Origin: Actinacidiphila epipremni
Lineage (GTDB): Bacteria; Actinomycetota; Actinomycetes; Streptomycetales; Streptomycetaceae
Length of the DNA stretch: 64,000 nt
Direction: 5' to 3'
Assembly (NCBI RefSeq): GCF_012034175.1
Contig: NZ_JAATEJ010000002.1
Location: 1-64,000, forward strand
The translations under genes and the position numbers were made by a program. The notes under the pieces were generated by a model. The model searched no databases and was not told the origin of the DNA. It saw only the letters and a list, made by a program, of their open reading frames with translations. This document shows positions 45,905 to 54,786 of this stretch, one piece after another (positions within the stretch are counted from its first letter, which is position 1; each line of letters opens with the position of its first letter).

Positions 45905-47404
45905 GTGAGCGACATCCCATTCGGATTCGGCGTCCCTCCGGAGGAGCCCGAGGACGGCGACGAAGGCAAGCAGCACAAGGGCGACGGAAGTGGCGCGGGC
46001 AGCGGCGGCGGGCCGGCGAATCCGTTCGGTTTCGGCGGCAATCCGTTCGGTGGCGGCAATCCGTTCGGTCCCGGCGCCGGCGACAACCCGTTCGCGGCGA
46101 TGTTCGGCTCCCTCAACCCCGGCGACCTGGGCGCCGCCTTCCAGCAGCTCGGCCAGATGCTCTCCTACGAGGGCGGCCCGGTGAACTGGGACATGGCCAA
46201 GGACATCGCCCGCCAGACCGTCGCCCAGGGCACCGCGGACGGCCGCAAGGACGCCACGGTGGGCCGCGCGGACCGGGCGTGGGTCGAGGAGGCGATGCGG
46301 CTGGCCGATCTGTGGCTGGACGGCGTGACGTCGCTGCCCTCGGGCGCCGGCAGCGCGGTGGCGTGGAGCCGCGCGGAGTGGGTCGAGGCGACACTCCCGG
46401 TGTGGAAGGACCTGGTCGACCCGGTCGCGGAGCGGGTGGCCGGCGCCATGGGCGACGTGATGCCCGAGGAGATGCAGGCCATGACCGGGCCGCTGCTCGG
46501 CATGATGCGCTCCATGGGCGGCGCGATGTTCGGCTCGCAGATCGGGCAGGCGCTCGGCACCCTGGCCGGCGAGGTCGTCGGCTCCACGGACGTCGGCCTG
46601 CCGCTCGGCCCGGCCGGCAAGGCGGCGCTGCTCCCGGCCAATGTCGAGGCGTTCGGCTCCGGGCTCGGCGTGCCGATGGAGGAGATCCGGCTCTACCTGG
46701 CGCTGCGCGAGGCCGCCCACCAGCGGCTGTTCGCGCATGTGCCGTGGCTGCGGGCGCATCTGTTCGGCGCGGTCGAGGGCTACGCGCGGGGTATCAAGGT
46801 CGACACCGCCCGGCTGGAGGAGGCGGTGGGCCAGCTGGACCCGACGCAGCCCGAGCAGCTCCAGGAGGCGCTGCAGCAGGGCATGCTCCAGCCCGAGGAC
46901 ACCCCGGAGCAGAAGGCGGCGCTGGCCCGGCTGGAGACCGCGCTCGCGCTCGTCGAGGGCTGGGTGGACGCGGTGGTGCACGCCGCCGCGGCCCCGCACC
47001 TGCCGTCGGCCGGCGCGCTGCGCGAGACGCTGCGCCGCCGCCGCGCCACCGGCGGCCCGGCCGAGCAGACCTTCGCGACGCTGATCGGCCTGGAGCTGCG
47101 CCCGCGGCGGCTGCGGGACGCCTCCCGGCTGTGGGCGTCGCTGACCGACGCGCGCGGCGTGGACGGGCGCGACGGCCTGTGGGCCCACCCCGACATGCTG
47201 CCGACCGCCGCCGACCTCGACGACCCGGACGGCTTCGTGCACCGCGAGGCCCTGGACATCGACTTCTCCGAGCTGGACAAGATGCTCGGCGAGGCGTCCG
47301 GCCCGGACACCGCCCCCGGCACCGACGCCGGCGGCACCGACGGCGACAGCGGCGGCGAGGACGGCACCGGGGACGGCCCGGCCAAGGGCGACGGCGAGAA
47401 GTGA
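45905..47404 (+). CDS. Zinc-dependent metalloprotease-like protein (DUF2342)
   Basis: 499-aa protein with a Gly/Pro/Phe-rich flexible N-terminus (NPFGFGGNPFGGGNPFG) and a DUF2342 core. The LREAAHQRLF segment at about residue 260 is the conserved Glu/His metal motif of this family. It ends in an acidic Asp/Gly-rich tail. The GTG at 45905 has GAGGAA upstream, and TAGGCT at 45832 may be the -10. Its stop overlaps the NUDIX GTG (GTGA). Confidence 0.83.
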   Translation: MSDIPFGFGVPPEEPEDGDEGKQHKGDGSGAGSGGGPANPFGFGGNPFGGGNPFGPGAGDNPFAAMFGSLNPGDLGAAFQQLGQMLSYEGGPVNWDMAKDIARQTVAQGTADGRKDATVGRADRAWVEEAMRLADLWLDGVTSLPSGAGSAVAWSRAEWVEATLPVWKDLVDPVAERVAGAMGDVMPEEMQAMTGPLLGMMRSMGGAMFGSQIGQALGTLAGEVVGSTDVGLPLGPAGKAALLPANVEAFGSGLGVPMEEIRLYLALREAAHQRLFAHVPWLRAHLFGAVEGYARGIKVDTARLEEAVGQLDPTQPEQLQEALQQGMLQPEDTPEQKAALARLETALALVEGWVDAVVHAAAAPHLPSAGALRETLRRRRATGGPAEQTFATLIGLELRPRRLRDASRLWASLTDARGVDGRDGLWAHPDMLPTAADLDDPDGFVHREALDIDFSELDKMLGEASGPDTAPGTDAGGTDGDSGGEDGTGDGPAKGDGEK

Positions 47405-47931
47405 GCGCGCTGTACGAGGACGCCGTCGGCGTGCTGGAGGGCTGGCGGGCGCCCGACGAGGAGCAGGACCTGCTGCGCAAGGACTACCTGGCGCATCTGG
47501 CCGCGCATCCGGACGGCCTGTACAAGCCCAGCAAGGCCGGCCACATCACCGCGGGCGCGCTGGTCGTCGACCCGCCGCGCGAGCGCGTCCTGCTGACGCT
47601 GCACGCCAAGCTGCGCATGTGGCTGCAGATGGGCGGGCACTGCGAGCCGGAGGACACCGCGCTGTCGGCCGCGGCGCTGCGCGAGGGCGCGGAGGAGTCC
47701 GGGATCGCGGGGCTGCGGCTGCTGGTGCCGTATCCGGTGCAGCTGGACCGGCATCTGACGCCGTGCGCGTGGCATCTGGACGTGCAGTACGCGGCGGTCG
47801 CGCCGGAGGGCGCGGTGGAGTCGATCAGCGACGAGTCGCTGGACCTGCGGTGGTTCTCCTACGACGAGGTCGCCGGCGTCGCCGACGGCTCGGTGAATTC
47901 GCTGCTGGCGCGCACCCGCGCGCTGCTCTAG
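47401..47931 (+). CDS. NUDIX hydrolase
   Basis: 176-aa hydrolase with a complete NUDIX box, GGHCEPEDTALSAAALREGAEESGI split across residues ~79-103 (Gx5Ex7REUxEExGU). It cleaves a nucleoside-diphosphate derivative; the substrate is unknown. It is translationally coupled to the DUF2342 gene. Confidence 0.9.
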   Translation: MSALYEDAVGVLEGWRAPDEEQDLLRKDYLAHLAAHPDGLYKPSKAGHITAGALVVDPPRERVLLTLHAKLRMWLQMGGHCEPEDTALSAAALREGAEESGIAGLRLLVPYPVQLDRHLTPCAWHLDVQYAAVAPEGAVESISDESLDLRWFSYDEVAGVADGSVNSLLARTRALL

Positions 47932-47934
47932 GAC

Positions 47935-47996
47935 GGACGGCGCCGACTCGGCCGCCGGGGCGTGACGGGCGCCCGGCGGCGGGCCGGGCGCCGTCC
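47935..47996. terminator. Large hairpin between convergent NUDIX and AIM24 genes
   Basis: An outer stem GGACGGCGCC/GGCGCCGTCC and an inner stem GCCGCCGGG-type follow the NUDIX stop directly. It is likely a bidirectional terminator. Confidence 0.65.
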
Positions 47997-48026
47997 TCGT
48001 ACCGGAATCCCTTGCGGGGCCGCGGG

Positions 48027-48791
48027 TCAGTTGCCCCAGATGTTGCCGGCGTTCTGGCCGTGGGCGCCCTGCGGGCCGAGGCCGTACTGGGCGCGCACGC
48101 CGCCGCCGATCACCGCGTTCTGCGGCGGCATCAGCTCGCTGGGCTGCACCAGGACGTGCCCTTGCCCGACGAAGTTCAGCTCCCAGCCCTCGCCGGTGTT
48201 GCCGCGGCGGCGGAAGACCGAGCTGCTGCTGGTCTGCGCCTGCATCTGGACCCGCAGGGAGGAGGACCAGGCCACCACGGCGTCCGCGTCGCAGGAGACG
48301 TACTTGTCGGGCGTGACGGGCATCATCAGCGGCTTGCCGGAGGTCATGAGGGCGACCTTGCCGTCACCGGCGATGTTGAGGTTGTACTGGCCGGTGCCGG
48401 ACAGGCCGAACTGGCTGTCGACGGCGATGACGTCCCAGTGCAGCCCGGAGTCCAGCGCGAGGACGTAGGCGCTGTCCACGGTGAGGCCGTCGTGGTCGAC
48501 GTCGAGGATGTGGATCTGCTGGGCGAGGTTGGCGAGGTAGACGGTGCCCTGGCCCGAGCAGCGCATCAGGTCAAGACCCTCGCCGGTGTGCCGGCGACCG
48601 CTGCGCTGGTGGTGCGACTGGTATTCGCCGTCGAACTCGATCATGCCCTGGTAGGCGACCATCGAGCCCTTGCGGGCCAGGCAGTCCGGCCCGGTGTTCC
48701 CGTCGAGGCGGACCCGCAGCAGGTAGGAGTTCTGCAGGCTGTAGTGGTCCTGGTTCTGGACCTCGGTGTACGCGAAAAGCGGACTCTGCAT
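48027..48791 (-). CDS. AIM24-family protein 1
   Basis: 254-aa beta-rich protein of the AIM24/TRAP-like fold: LARKGSMVAYQGMIEFDG, TGEGLDLMRCSGQGTVYLA, VVAWSSSLRVQMQ and NFVGQGHVLVQPSE recur in all three neighbours. The tail is Gly/Gln-rich. Last gene of a three-gene operon (17-base gap). Function unknown in bacteria. Confidence 0.87.
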   Translation of the reverse strand: MQSPLFAYTEVQNQDHYSLQNSYLLRVRLDGNTGPDCLARKGSMVAYQGMIEFDGEYQSHHQRSGRRHTGEGLDLMRCSGQGTVYLANLAQQIHILDVDHDGLTVDSAYVLALDSGLHWDVIAVDSQFGLSGTGQYNLNIAGDGKVALMTSGKPLMMPVTPDKYVSCDADAVVAWSSSLRVQMQAQTSSSSVFRRRGNTGEGWELNFVGQGHVLVQPSELMPPQNAVIGGGVRAQYGLGPQGAHGQNAGNIWGN

Positions 48792-48808
48792 GGTGTCCGG
48801 ATCCCCCC

Positions 48809-49492
48809 TCAGCCCCGCGCCCGCAGGCGGTCGGTGCTGTCCTCGCTCGGCTGTACGACCACGAAGCCCTGCCCGGAGAAGGCGATCTGGAAGGCCTCCC
48901 CGCTGCCCCGCCCGATGAGCGCGGACGCCTTGAAGCTGCGCTTGGCCTTCATCTTCAGGCCCGACGACCACGCCACCAGCGCGTCCGGGTCGACGTACGT
49001 CTCGTCCTCGCCGCGCCCGCAGTCCACCACGATCGGTGTGCCGCGGGAGGTGACGGCGACCCATCCGCTGCCGGACACCCCGACGTTGAACAGGCCCTGC
49101 CCGGCGAACTTGGCCAGGCCCTTGACCCGCTCGACGCCCCAGCTCAGATGGGCGTCGAAGGCGAGCAGATTGGTGCCGTTGACGGACACCGACTCGTTGT
49201 TCAGGTTCAGGCACACCACGTCGGCGCCGTAGTCGGCGAGGTAGAGCAGGCCGTCGCCGCTGCACTTCATCAGCGGCGTGCCCTCGCCGGTCAGCCACGC
49301 CGAGGCCATCTGCCGCACGGCGGGCGGGTTGGGCTCGTACTGCACGAAGCCCTCGTAGGCGACCATGGAGCCGGTGCGCGCGAAGAGGTCCTGGCCGGTC
49401 GCCATGGCGACCTTGAGCATGGAGGAGCCGTGGTTCTCCATCCGGGCGGCGACCGGTGTGGGTGCGTAGCCCGCGATCATCTGCTGGTCCAT
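48809..49492 (-). CDS. AIM24-family protein 2
   Basis: 227-aa AIM24 protein with the same landmarks (LFARTGSMVAYEGFVQ, MKCSGDGLLYLADYG, ALVAWSSGLKMK, FSGQGFVVVQPSE). It starts with ATG at 49492, seven bases after the TerD-AIM24 stop. It is a paralogue of its two neighbours, presumably from tandem duplication. Confidence 0.88.
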   Translation of the reverse strand: MDQQMIAGYAPTPVAARMENHGSSMLKVAMATGQDLFARTGSMVAYEGFVQYEPNPPAVRQMASAWLTGEGTPLMKCSGDGLLYLADYGADVVCLNLNNESVSVNGTNLLAFDAHLSWGVERVKGLAKFAGQGLFNVGVSGSGWVAVTSRGTPIVVDCGRGEDETYVDPDALVAWSSGLKMKAKRSFKASALIGRGSGEAFQIAFSGQGFVVVQPSEDSTDRLRARG

Positions 49493-49499
49493 TGCGGGG

Positions 49500-51191
49500 T
49501 CACACCTCGTAGGGCTGGACGACGATGAAGTTGCCGGGAGCGCCGCGGAACTGGAGGTTCACGGTCTCGCCGCTGTGGCCCGGGTAGGCGGTCCTGCGCA
49601 GCCGCACCTGGCTGGAGACGATCACCTGGGCGGCGGACGACCACGCCACGATGGCGTTGCTGTCGGCGTAGGTGGTCGGGGTGACGGGCAGCACCACGGG
49701 GGTGCCGTGGGTCTTGACGATCACCGTGCCGGTGCCCTGGAACTGCATGGTGAACAGGGCGCCGCCGGGGATGCCGTGGCCCTCGATCCGGCGCACCTCG
49801 TGCTGGAGGCTCTCGTCGAAGGCCAGCACATTCTCCGCGGACACGCAGATGGCGTCGCCCTGGAGCTCGATCGGGTGCAGATAGGCGGCGTTCTCGGCGA
49901 AGAAGACCTGGCCGCCGCCGGTACAGCGCATGAGCTGCATCTCCTGGCCGGTCATGTTGCCGACGATGCGGCCGGTGAAGCCGGCGCCCTTGTACGCGAA
50001 GTCGACCTTGCCCTGGTAGAGCACCATGCTGCCCTGCCGGGCGAGCACCGGCTGGCCGCCGGCCTGGCTGAGGTCGGCGCGCATCATCTTCGGGTTCTGC
50101 TGCGTCCAGCGCTGGCCGGTGGGCAGCTCGCGGTACTTCTGCATGCCGGCGGCCAGGCCCGCGCCCTGCGCCGGGACCTGCGGCGCGGCGTATCCGCCGG
50201 GCTGCTGGCCGAAGGCGGGCTGCGGGTAGCCGGGCGGGGGCTGCTGCCCGAAGGCGGGCTGCGGATATCCCGGCGGCTGCGGCGGCCCGGGCGGCACCTG
50301 CTGGCCGGGTACGGGCCCGGGCGGCGGGACCTGGCCGAAGGGCGGCGCGGCGGGCTGGCCGAGCGGGGCGACCATGGTGGGCGCCTGGTGCACCGAGGGG
50401 TCGCCGGGCGGGGTGCCGTACGCGGGCGGCGCGGGGGCCGGCGCCGGCGGCGGGACCTGGCCGAAGGCCGGAGCCGCGGGCGCGGGGGCCGGCGGCGGGG
50501 TGCCGAAGGCGGGCGGGGCCGGCGCGGGGGCCGGGGGCGGGGTGAACGAAGGGGCGGGCGCCGGGGCGGGCGCGCCGGGCGGCGGCGCGAAGCTCGGCGC
50601 GGGGCCGCCGGGCGGCGGGGCGAAGCCGGGGGCGCCGGCCTGCTGCGGCGCGGCGGGCTCCTCCTCGGCGACCTCGCCGCCGAAGTTCTGCAGCAGCGCG
50701 GCGAGCCCGCCGTCGAAGCCCTGGCCGACGGCGGCGAAGCGCCAGACGTCCTTGAGGTAGATGTCGGCGAGCATCACGGCGCGCTCGGTGGTGAACTCGG
50801 CGCCGCTGAACGCGTAGCGCACGACCTCCTCACCCCCTGCGACCAGCCGGATGTAGCCGGGGCCGATCTGCGACATCTGGCCGGCGCCGTCCACGGTCGC
50901 GGTGAAGGTGAGCTTCTGCACGGCGGGCGGTATGCGGTCCAGGGTGACCCGGAAGGACTCGGTGTCGCCGGACTGCGGCCCGAGCAGCTGGATGGACTCC
51001 TCGGGGGACTTCGGCTGGTTGAAGAAGATGAAGTAGCGGTCGTCGGACAGCTCCTCCTTGGCGTCCAGCCCGAAGCAGCTGATGTCGAAGGTCAGGCCGG
51101 GTCCGCCGATCTGCACCCCGACGTAGAGATCCGTCCCCGCGGTCAGATCACTGATCTTGGCCTTGTGGCCACGTTGGAATTCCCTGGCCAT
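49500..51191 (-). CDS. TerD-AIM24 fusion protein
   Basis: 563-aa protein: residues ~1-175 are a TerD domain (calcium-binding tellurite/stress fold; VGVQIGGPGLTFDISCFGLD, DDRYFIFFNQPKSPE, YIRLVAGGEEVVRYAFSGAEF), ~180-335 a Pro/Ala/Gly-rich linker, and ~345-563 an AIM24 domain (LARQGSMVLYQGKVDF, AIVAWSSAAQVIV, APGNFIVVQPYEV). The ATG at 51191 is chosen because MAREFQRGHK is the TerD start. First gene of the AIM24 operon. Likely a stress-response scaffold. Confidence 0.88.
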   Translation of the reverse strand: MAREFQRGHKAKISDLTAGTDLYVGVQIGGPGLTFDISCFGLDAKEELSDDRYFIFFNQPKSPEESIQLLGPQSGDTESFRVTLDRIPPAVQKLTFTATVDGAGQMSQIGPGYIRLVAGGEEVVRYAFSGAEFTTERAVMLADIYLKDVWRFAAVGQGFDGGLAALLQNFGGEVAEEEPAAPQQAGAPGFAPPPGGPAPSFAPPPGAPAPAPAPSFTPPPAPAPAPPAFGTPPPAPAPAAPAFGQVPPPAPAPAPPAYGTPPGDPSVHQAPTMVAPLGQPAAPPFGQVPPPGPVPGQQVPPGPPQPPGYPQPAFGQQPPPGYPQPAFGQQPGGYAAPQVPAQGAGLAAGMQKYRELPTGQRWTQQNPKMMRADLSQAGGQPVLARQGSMVLYQGKVDFAYKGAGFTGRIVGNMTGQEMQLMRCTGGGQVFFAENAAYLHPIELQGDAICVSAENVLAFDESLQHEVRRIEGHGIPGGALFTMQFQGTGTVIVKTHGTPVVLPVTPTTYADSNAIVAWSSAAQVIVSSQVRLRRTAYPGHSGETVNLQFRGAPGNFIVVQPYEV

Positions 51192-51268
51192 CGATCGACC
51201 GGCCCCCATCCCGTCCCGTGCTCGCTGCTGGTGCGTTGCGACAGGCTAACCGGTCGCGCGGGCACCGG

Positions 51269-51952
51269 CTATTCCCCTATGGCCTTGCGGCCCTGGTGGT
51301 CGTCCCTGCCGTCCCGGGCGCCCCGGCCCTCCCCGCTGTCCCCGGGATGCCGCGGCCGGTCGGCGGCGACGCCTTCCAGGAAGCCGCGGGCGCGCTCGGT
51401 GCGCGGGTAGCTCTCCAGCAGTTTCCAGAAGGCCGGGCCGTGCCCGGGCACCAGCAGATGCGCCAGCTCGTGCAGCAGGACGTAGTCGATGACGTACTCG
51501 GGCATGCCCTGGAGCCGGTGGGACAGCCGGATGCTGCCCTCGGAGGGGGTGCACGAGCCCCACCGCGAGTTCTGGTTGGTGACCCAGCGTACGGTGTCGG
51601 GGACGGCCCGGCCGTCGAGATACTGCTCAGAGAGCCGCTCGGCGCGGGCGGCCAGCTCGTCGTCGCCGGGCATCCGGCGGCTCTCCTGCGCCGCGAGCTT
51701 GTCCAGCATGACCGCCACCCAGCGCTGCTCCTCGGCCGCGGACATCCGGGCCGGGATCAGGACGACCGTGCGGTCGCCGTCGCGGTAGGCAGACACCGTC
51801 CGCCGCCGCCGGGCGCTGCGGCGTACTTCGACCGCGCTCGTCCGGTGGCCGCGGCCGGGCTGGCTGGCGAGTTCTCGCGCGGGATCGGCGGGCACGCCTT
51901 CGACCGTACCCGCTGTGTGTCCGGGAAGTCCCGTCTCCAGGCCGGTTGCCAC
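51269..51952 (-). CDS. YgjP-like DUF45 metallopeptidase
   Basis: 227-aa zinc protein of the SprT/YgjP type with VLLHELAHLLVPGHGPAFW (HExxH plus a downstream His). WVTNQNSRWGSCTPSEGSIRLS is the family signature. The GTG at 51952 (MATGLETGLPG) has GAGGTGA upstream. The peptide or nucleotide substrate is unproven. It is upstream of TerD-AIM24 on the same strand (77-base gap). Confidence 0.87.
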   Translation of the reverse strand: MATGLETGLPGHTAGTVEGVPADPARELASQPGRGHRTSAVEVRRSARRRRTVSAYRDGDRTVVLIPARMSAAEEQRWVAVMLDKLAAQESRRMPGDDELAARAERLSEQYLDGRAVPDTVRWVTNQNSRWGSCTPSEGSIRLSHRLQGMPEYVIDYVLLHELAHLLVPGHGPAFWKLLESYPRTERARGFLEGVAADRPRHPGDSGEGRGARDGRDDHQGRKAIGE

Positions 51953-52168
51953 CGGAATCACCTCGCTTCTTACGCATATTGAACGACTATTCCCCACACC
52001 CTGTGGATAACCCGTGAGGCGGGGCGGCGGGACAGGGCAATCTGGAGGAGTCGCGCACGGACGGAAGGGGGCAAAGTGTGACAGTGGACGGATACTGACC
52101 CGCTCTTGACCGGCCGGTCGGTGCAGGCAGGCACAATGGCGAGGTGACCGACGCGAAATGAGGGGCGC

Positions 52169-53518
52169 ATGTCTGATCTTCCGCGCAAGGCTGTGACCCG
52201 CACCGCGAAGCTGGCCGCACTGCCCCTGGGGTTCGCCGGGCGCGCGACGCTCGGCCTGGGAAAGCGTCTGGGGGGCCGGCCGGCCGACGAGGTGGCGGTC
52301 GAGCTGCAGGAGCGGACGGCCGAGCAGCTTTTCAAGGTGCTCGGTGAGCTCAAGGGCGGCGCCATGAAGTTCGGCCAGGCCCTGTCGGTCTTCGAGTCCG
52401 CGCTGCCCGAGGACGTGGCGAGCCCCTACCGCGCGGCCCTCACCAAGCTCCAGGAGGCGGCGCCCCCGCTGCCGGCCCGCACCGTGCACCGGGTGCTCGC
52501 CGAGCGGCTGGGCGCGGACTGGCGGTCGATGTTCGCCGAGTTCGAGGACGCCCCGGCGGCGGCTGCCTCGATCGGCCAGGTGCACCGCGCGGTGTGGGGC
52601 GACGGGCGCAAGGTCGCGGTGAAGGTGCAGTATCCGGGCGCGGGCGCGGCGCTGCTGTCGGACCTGTCGCAGCTGGGCCGGGTGGCCAGGCTCTTCGGCC
52701 CGCTGGTGCCGGGCATGGACGTCAAGCCGCTGCTGGCCGAGCTGCGCGAGCGGGTCGCGGAGGAGCTGGACTACGAGCTGGAGGCCGGGGCGCAGCACGT
52801 CCACGCGGTGGAGTTCGCCGGGGATCCGGATGTGGTGGTGCCGGACGTGGTGCACCAGGCCGACCAGGTGCTGGTGACCGAGTGGATGGACGGGGTGCCG
52901 CTGTCGGAGGTGATCTCCGGCGGCAGCCAGGAGATGCGCGATCGCGCGGGGCAGCTGCTCGCGCACTTCCTGTTCGCAGGCCCGGCCCGCACGGGGCTGC
53001 TGCACGCCGATCCGCACCCGGGCAATTTCCGGCTGCTGACCGACGACGGGCCGGTGTCGGGCTGGCGGCTGGGCGTGCTGGACTTCGGGACGGTGGACCG
53101 GCTGCCGGAGGGCCTGCCGCTGCCGATCGGTACGGCGCTGCGGCTGGCGCTGGCCGGCGAGGCGGAGGAGGTGCACGCGATGCTGCGCGAGGAGGGCTTC
53201 GTCAAGCCGACGATCACGCTGGATTCCGACGCGGTCCTCGACTACCTCAAGCCGATCATCGAGCCGGCCGGGCGGGAGGAGTTCACCTTCGACCGCGCGT
53301 GGATGCGGGCGCAGGCCGCCCGGATCGCCGATCCGCGCTCGCCCGCGCACCAGCTGGGCAAGCAGCTGAACCTGCCGCCGTCGTATCTGCTGATCCACCG
53401 GGTCACGCTCAGCACGGTGGGCGTGCTGTGCCAGCTCGGGGCGCGGGTGCGGCTGCGCGAGGAGCTGCTGGAGTGGCTGCCGGGCTTCGCCGCGCGCAAG
53501 GGCACGGCTTCCGGCTGA
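52169..53518 (+). CDS. ABC1/AarF (UbiB-like) atypical kinase
   Basis: 449-aa protein-kinase-like ATPase with the ABC1 hallmarks: KxGQ segment GGAMKFGQALS, AAAASIGQVHRA, the VAVKVQYPG Lys, HADPHPGNFR and LGVLDFGTVD. Family members support quinone biosynthesis or lipid handling. The ATG at 52169 has GAGGGGCGC upstream. TTGACC at ~52107 is a candidate -35. Confidence 0.9.
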   Translation: MSDLPRKAVTRTAKLAALPLGFAGRATLGLGKRLGGRPADEVAVELQERTAEQLFKVLGELKGGAMKFGQALSVFESALPEDVASPYRAALTKLQEAAPPLPARTVHRVLAERLGADWRSMFAEFEDAPAAAASIGQVHRAVWGDGRKVAVKVQYPGAGAALLSDLSQLGRVARLFGPLVPGMDVKPLLAELRERVAEELDYELEAGAQHVHAVEFAGDPDVVVPDVVHQADQVLVTEWMDGVPLSEVISGGSQEMRDRAGQLLAHFLFAGPARTGLLHADPHPGNFRLLTDDGPVSGWRLGVLDFGTVDRLPEGLPLPIGTALRLALAGEAEEVHAMLREEGFVKPTITLDSDAVLDYLKPIIEPAGREEFTFDRAWMRAQAARIADPRSPAHQLGKQLNLPPSYLLIHRVTLSTVGVLCQLGARVRLREELLEWLPGFAARKGTASG

Positions 53519-53540
53519 GCCGGCGGCCGGCTGCCGAGGT

Positions 53541-53656
53541 GTCCGGGCGCGAGGTGTCCGGGTCGCGAGGGGTACGGGTCGCGAGGGGTACGGGTCGCGA
53601 GGGGTACGGGTCGCGAGGGGTCCGGGCCGCGGGGTGCCCGGGTCGCGAGGGGTGCG
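53541..53656. repeat. 16-bp tandem repeat, about seven copies
   Basis: The unit CGGGTCGCGAGGGGTA repeats with a 16-base period, degenerating at both ends. It lies right after the ABC1 kinase gene and before the convergent 63-aa gene. Such repeats vary in copy number between strains. Confidence 0.85.
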
Positions 53657-53666
53657 CCCGGGGCGG

Positions 53667-53858
53667 CTACCACCAGGCGGAGTCCAGCCGGCTCTCGATG
53701 CTGCGCAGGTGGCGGCGGGCGCAGTCGTCGCAGAAGTAGACGCGGTGGCCGTTCTCGACCGAGCAGGTCCAGGTCAGCGGCAGGCCGTCCTGGGTGGTGC
53801 CGCAGCGGGCGCAGGTGGTCGTGGTCCGGGGCGTGGGCCGGGCGTTCTTGTGATCCAC
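53667..53858 (-). CDS. Small zinc-ribbon-like protein
   Basis: 63-aa protein with two CxxC pairs (CARCG, CDDC) and a Cys between (WTCS), consistent with a small zinc ribbon. It ends ESRLDSAWW. The GTG at 53858 has GGAGGT eleven bases away. Function unknown. Confidence 0.7.
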   Translation of the reverse strand: MDHKNARPTPRTTTTCARCGTTQDGLPLTWTCSVENGHRVYFCDDCARRHLRSIESRLDSAWW

Positions 53859-53906
53859 CGGGAGACGATACCTCCGCGCGTGCCGCAATCGGCGGCATAA
53901 CGCACC

Positions 53907-53936
53907 GCGGGGCCGGTCCTTTCGGACCGGCCCCGC
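53907..53936 (-). terminator. Strong hairpin after the wblC-linked gene
   Basis: A 13-bp perfect stem, GCGGGGCCGGTCC and complement, with a TTTC loop. It lies 34 bases past the stop of the gene at 53970-54290. Confidence 0.78.
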
Positions 53937-53969
53937 ATCGTCGTCGGCCGTGCTGTGCGCCCTATCGGG

Positions 53970-54290
53970 TTACTGCATCACGGCCAGGGCCAGCGCCCGC
54001 CGGGCCCGCAGCGAGGCGCGCTCGGCGCGCCGCTGCAGCCGCCGGGCGGCGATCAGCCGGGAGGCCCTGCGTTCGTGCTCGGCCTCTTGCAGCCGCTGTT
54101 GCATATGGGCACGGGCCAGGGCTTCTGGCATGAGTTGCATGTCGTGGTTCCTGTTCTGGGTGGACGCCAGCGCGTCGGAGGTCCGGGGGGTCTGTTCGAG
54201 GCGGGTGGGAGTCATCGGAGCCTGATTCATCGGGTCGTGGGTGGCGGGACGGTCGATCGTCCCCGGTGTCGTGAGCTTCCTGGCGTTCAT
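53970..54290 (-). CDS. Small basic coiled-coil protein coupled to wblC
   Basis: 106-aa protein whose C-terminal half is a long Arg/Ala/Gln-rich helix (MQQRLQEAEHERRASRLIAARRLQRRAERASLRARRALALA). Its ATG overlaps the wblC stop (ATGA), so the two are made together. A shorter start at MNQAPMTPTR is possible. It could bind nucleic acid or WblC; nothing is proven. Confidence 0.72.
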   Translation of the reverse strand: MNARKLTTPGTIDRPATHDPMNQAPMTPTRLEQTPRTSDALASTQNRNHDMQLMPEALARAHMQQRLQEAEHERRASRLIAARRLQRRAERASLRARRALALAVMQ

Positions 54291-54643
54291 GCCGCGACCG
54301 CGTCCTTGCGCGGGCGGCCACGGGGCCGCTTGCGGGGCACGACGACGCCCTGGATGAACAGCTCGCCGCCCCAGACGCCCCAGGGCTCGCGGCGGTCCTT
54401 GGCGCCGGCGAGGCAGGCCTCGCGGACGGGGCAGGTCTGGCAGAGGGACTTCGCGTACTCGACGTCGGCGGGCGACTCGGCGAAGAAGACCTCCGGGTCG
54501 TAGGTGCGGCACGGGACGGGCACGCCGAGACGGTCGATCTCGTCGTCGAGCTCGGTGAGGGGCAGCAAGGTGGTCTCCGGGGGCTGTGCGGGAGGGCGAC
54601 TCGGGTCGGTGGCGGTTGACGGGGCGTGCTGGGCGGTTTGCAC
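54287..54643 (-). CDS. wblC: WhiB-family antibiotic-response regulator WblC (WhiB7)
   Basis: 118-aa iron-sulfur regulator. The four cluster Cys are in PCRTYD, LCQTCPVREAC; the GVWGG turn and the C-terminal AT-hook RGRPRKD identify the WhiB7/WblC branch. It acts with the principal sigma factor to induce intrinsic antibiotic resistance. The start GTG at 54643 has GAGGAACG upstream. A long leader with terminator and an ORF lies ahead, indicating attenuation control. Confidence 0.95.
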   Translation of the reverse strand: MQTAQHAPSTATDPSRPPAQPPETTLLPLTELDDEIDRLGVPVPCRTYDPEVFFAESPADVEYAKSLCQTCPVREACLAGAKDRREPWGVWGGELFIQGVVVPRKRPRGRPRKDAVAA

Positions 54644-54720
54644 GGTGGTTCGTTCCTCGTCTGTCGGTCCGGCCGGTCGGCCGGTTGCTGGTGTCTCCTC
54701 GGAGACGCTGTCTTCTGGGG

Positions 54721-54763
54721 AAAACAGAAGGGCCGCGGATCCCGGTCTGGGATTCCGCGGCCC
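54721..54763 (-). terminator. Intrinsic terminator/attenuator in wblC leader
   Basis: On the minus strand GGGCCGCGGAATCCC pairs with GGGATCCGCGGCCC across AGACC, followed by TTCTGTTTT. This is the only textbook U-tract terminator in the region. It sits 24 bases after the leader ORF stop and about 80 bases before wblC. Confidence 0.88.
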
Positions 54764-54786
54764 TGAGGTGCCGACCTGATGCGCTG

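Noticed and set aside
52002..52010. DnaA-box 9-mer TGTGGATAA, and TTATCCACA at 57574
   Set aside because: Single isolated boxes, not the Streptomyces-preferred TTGTCCACA, no cluster and no AT-rich region, so not an origin.
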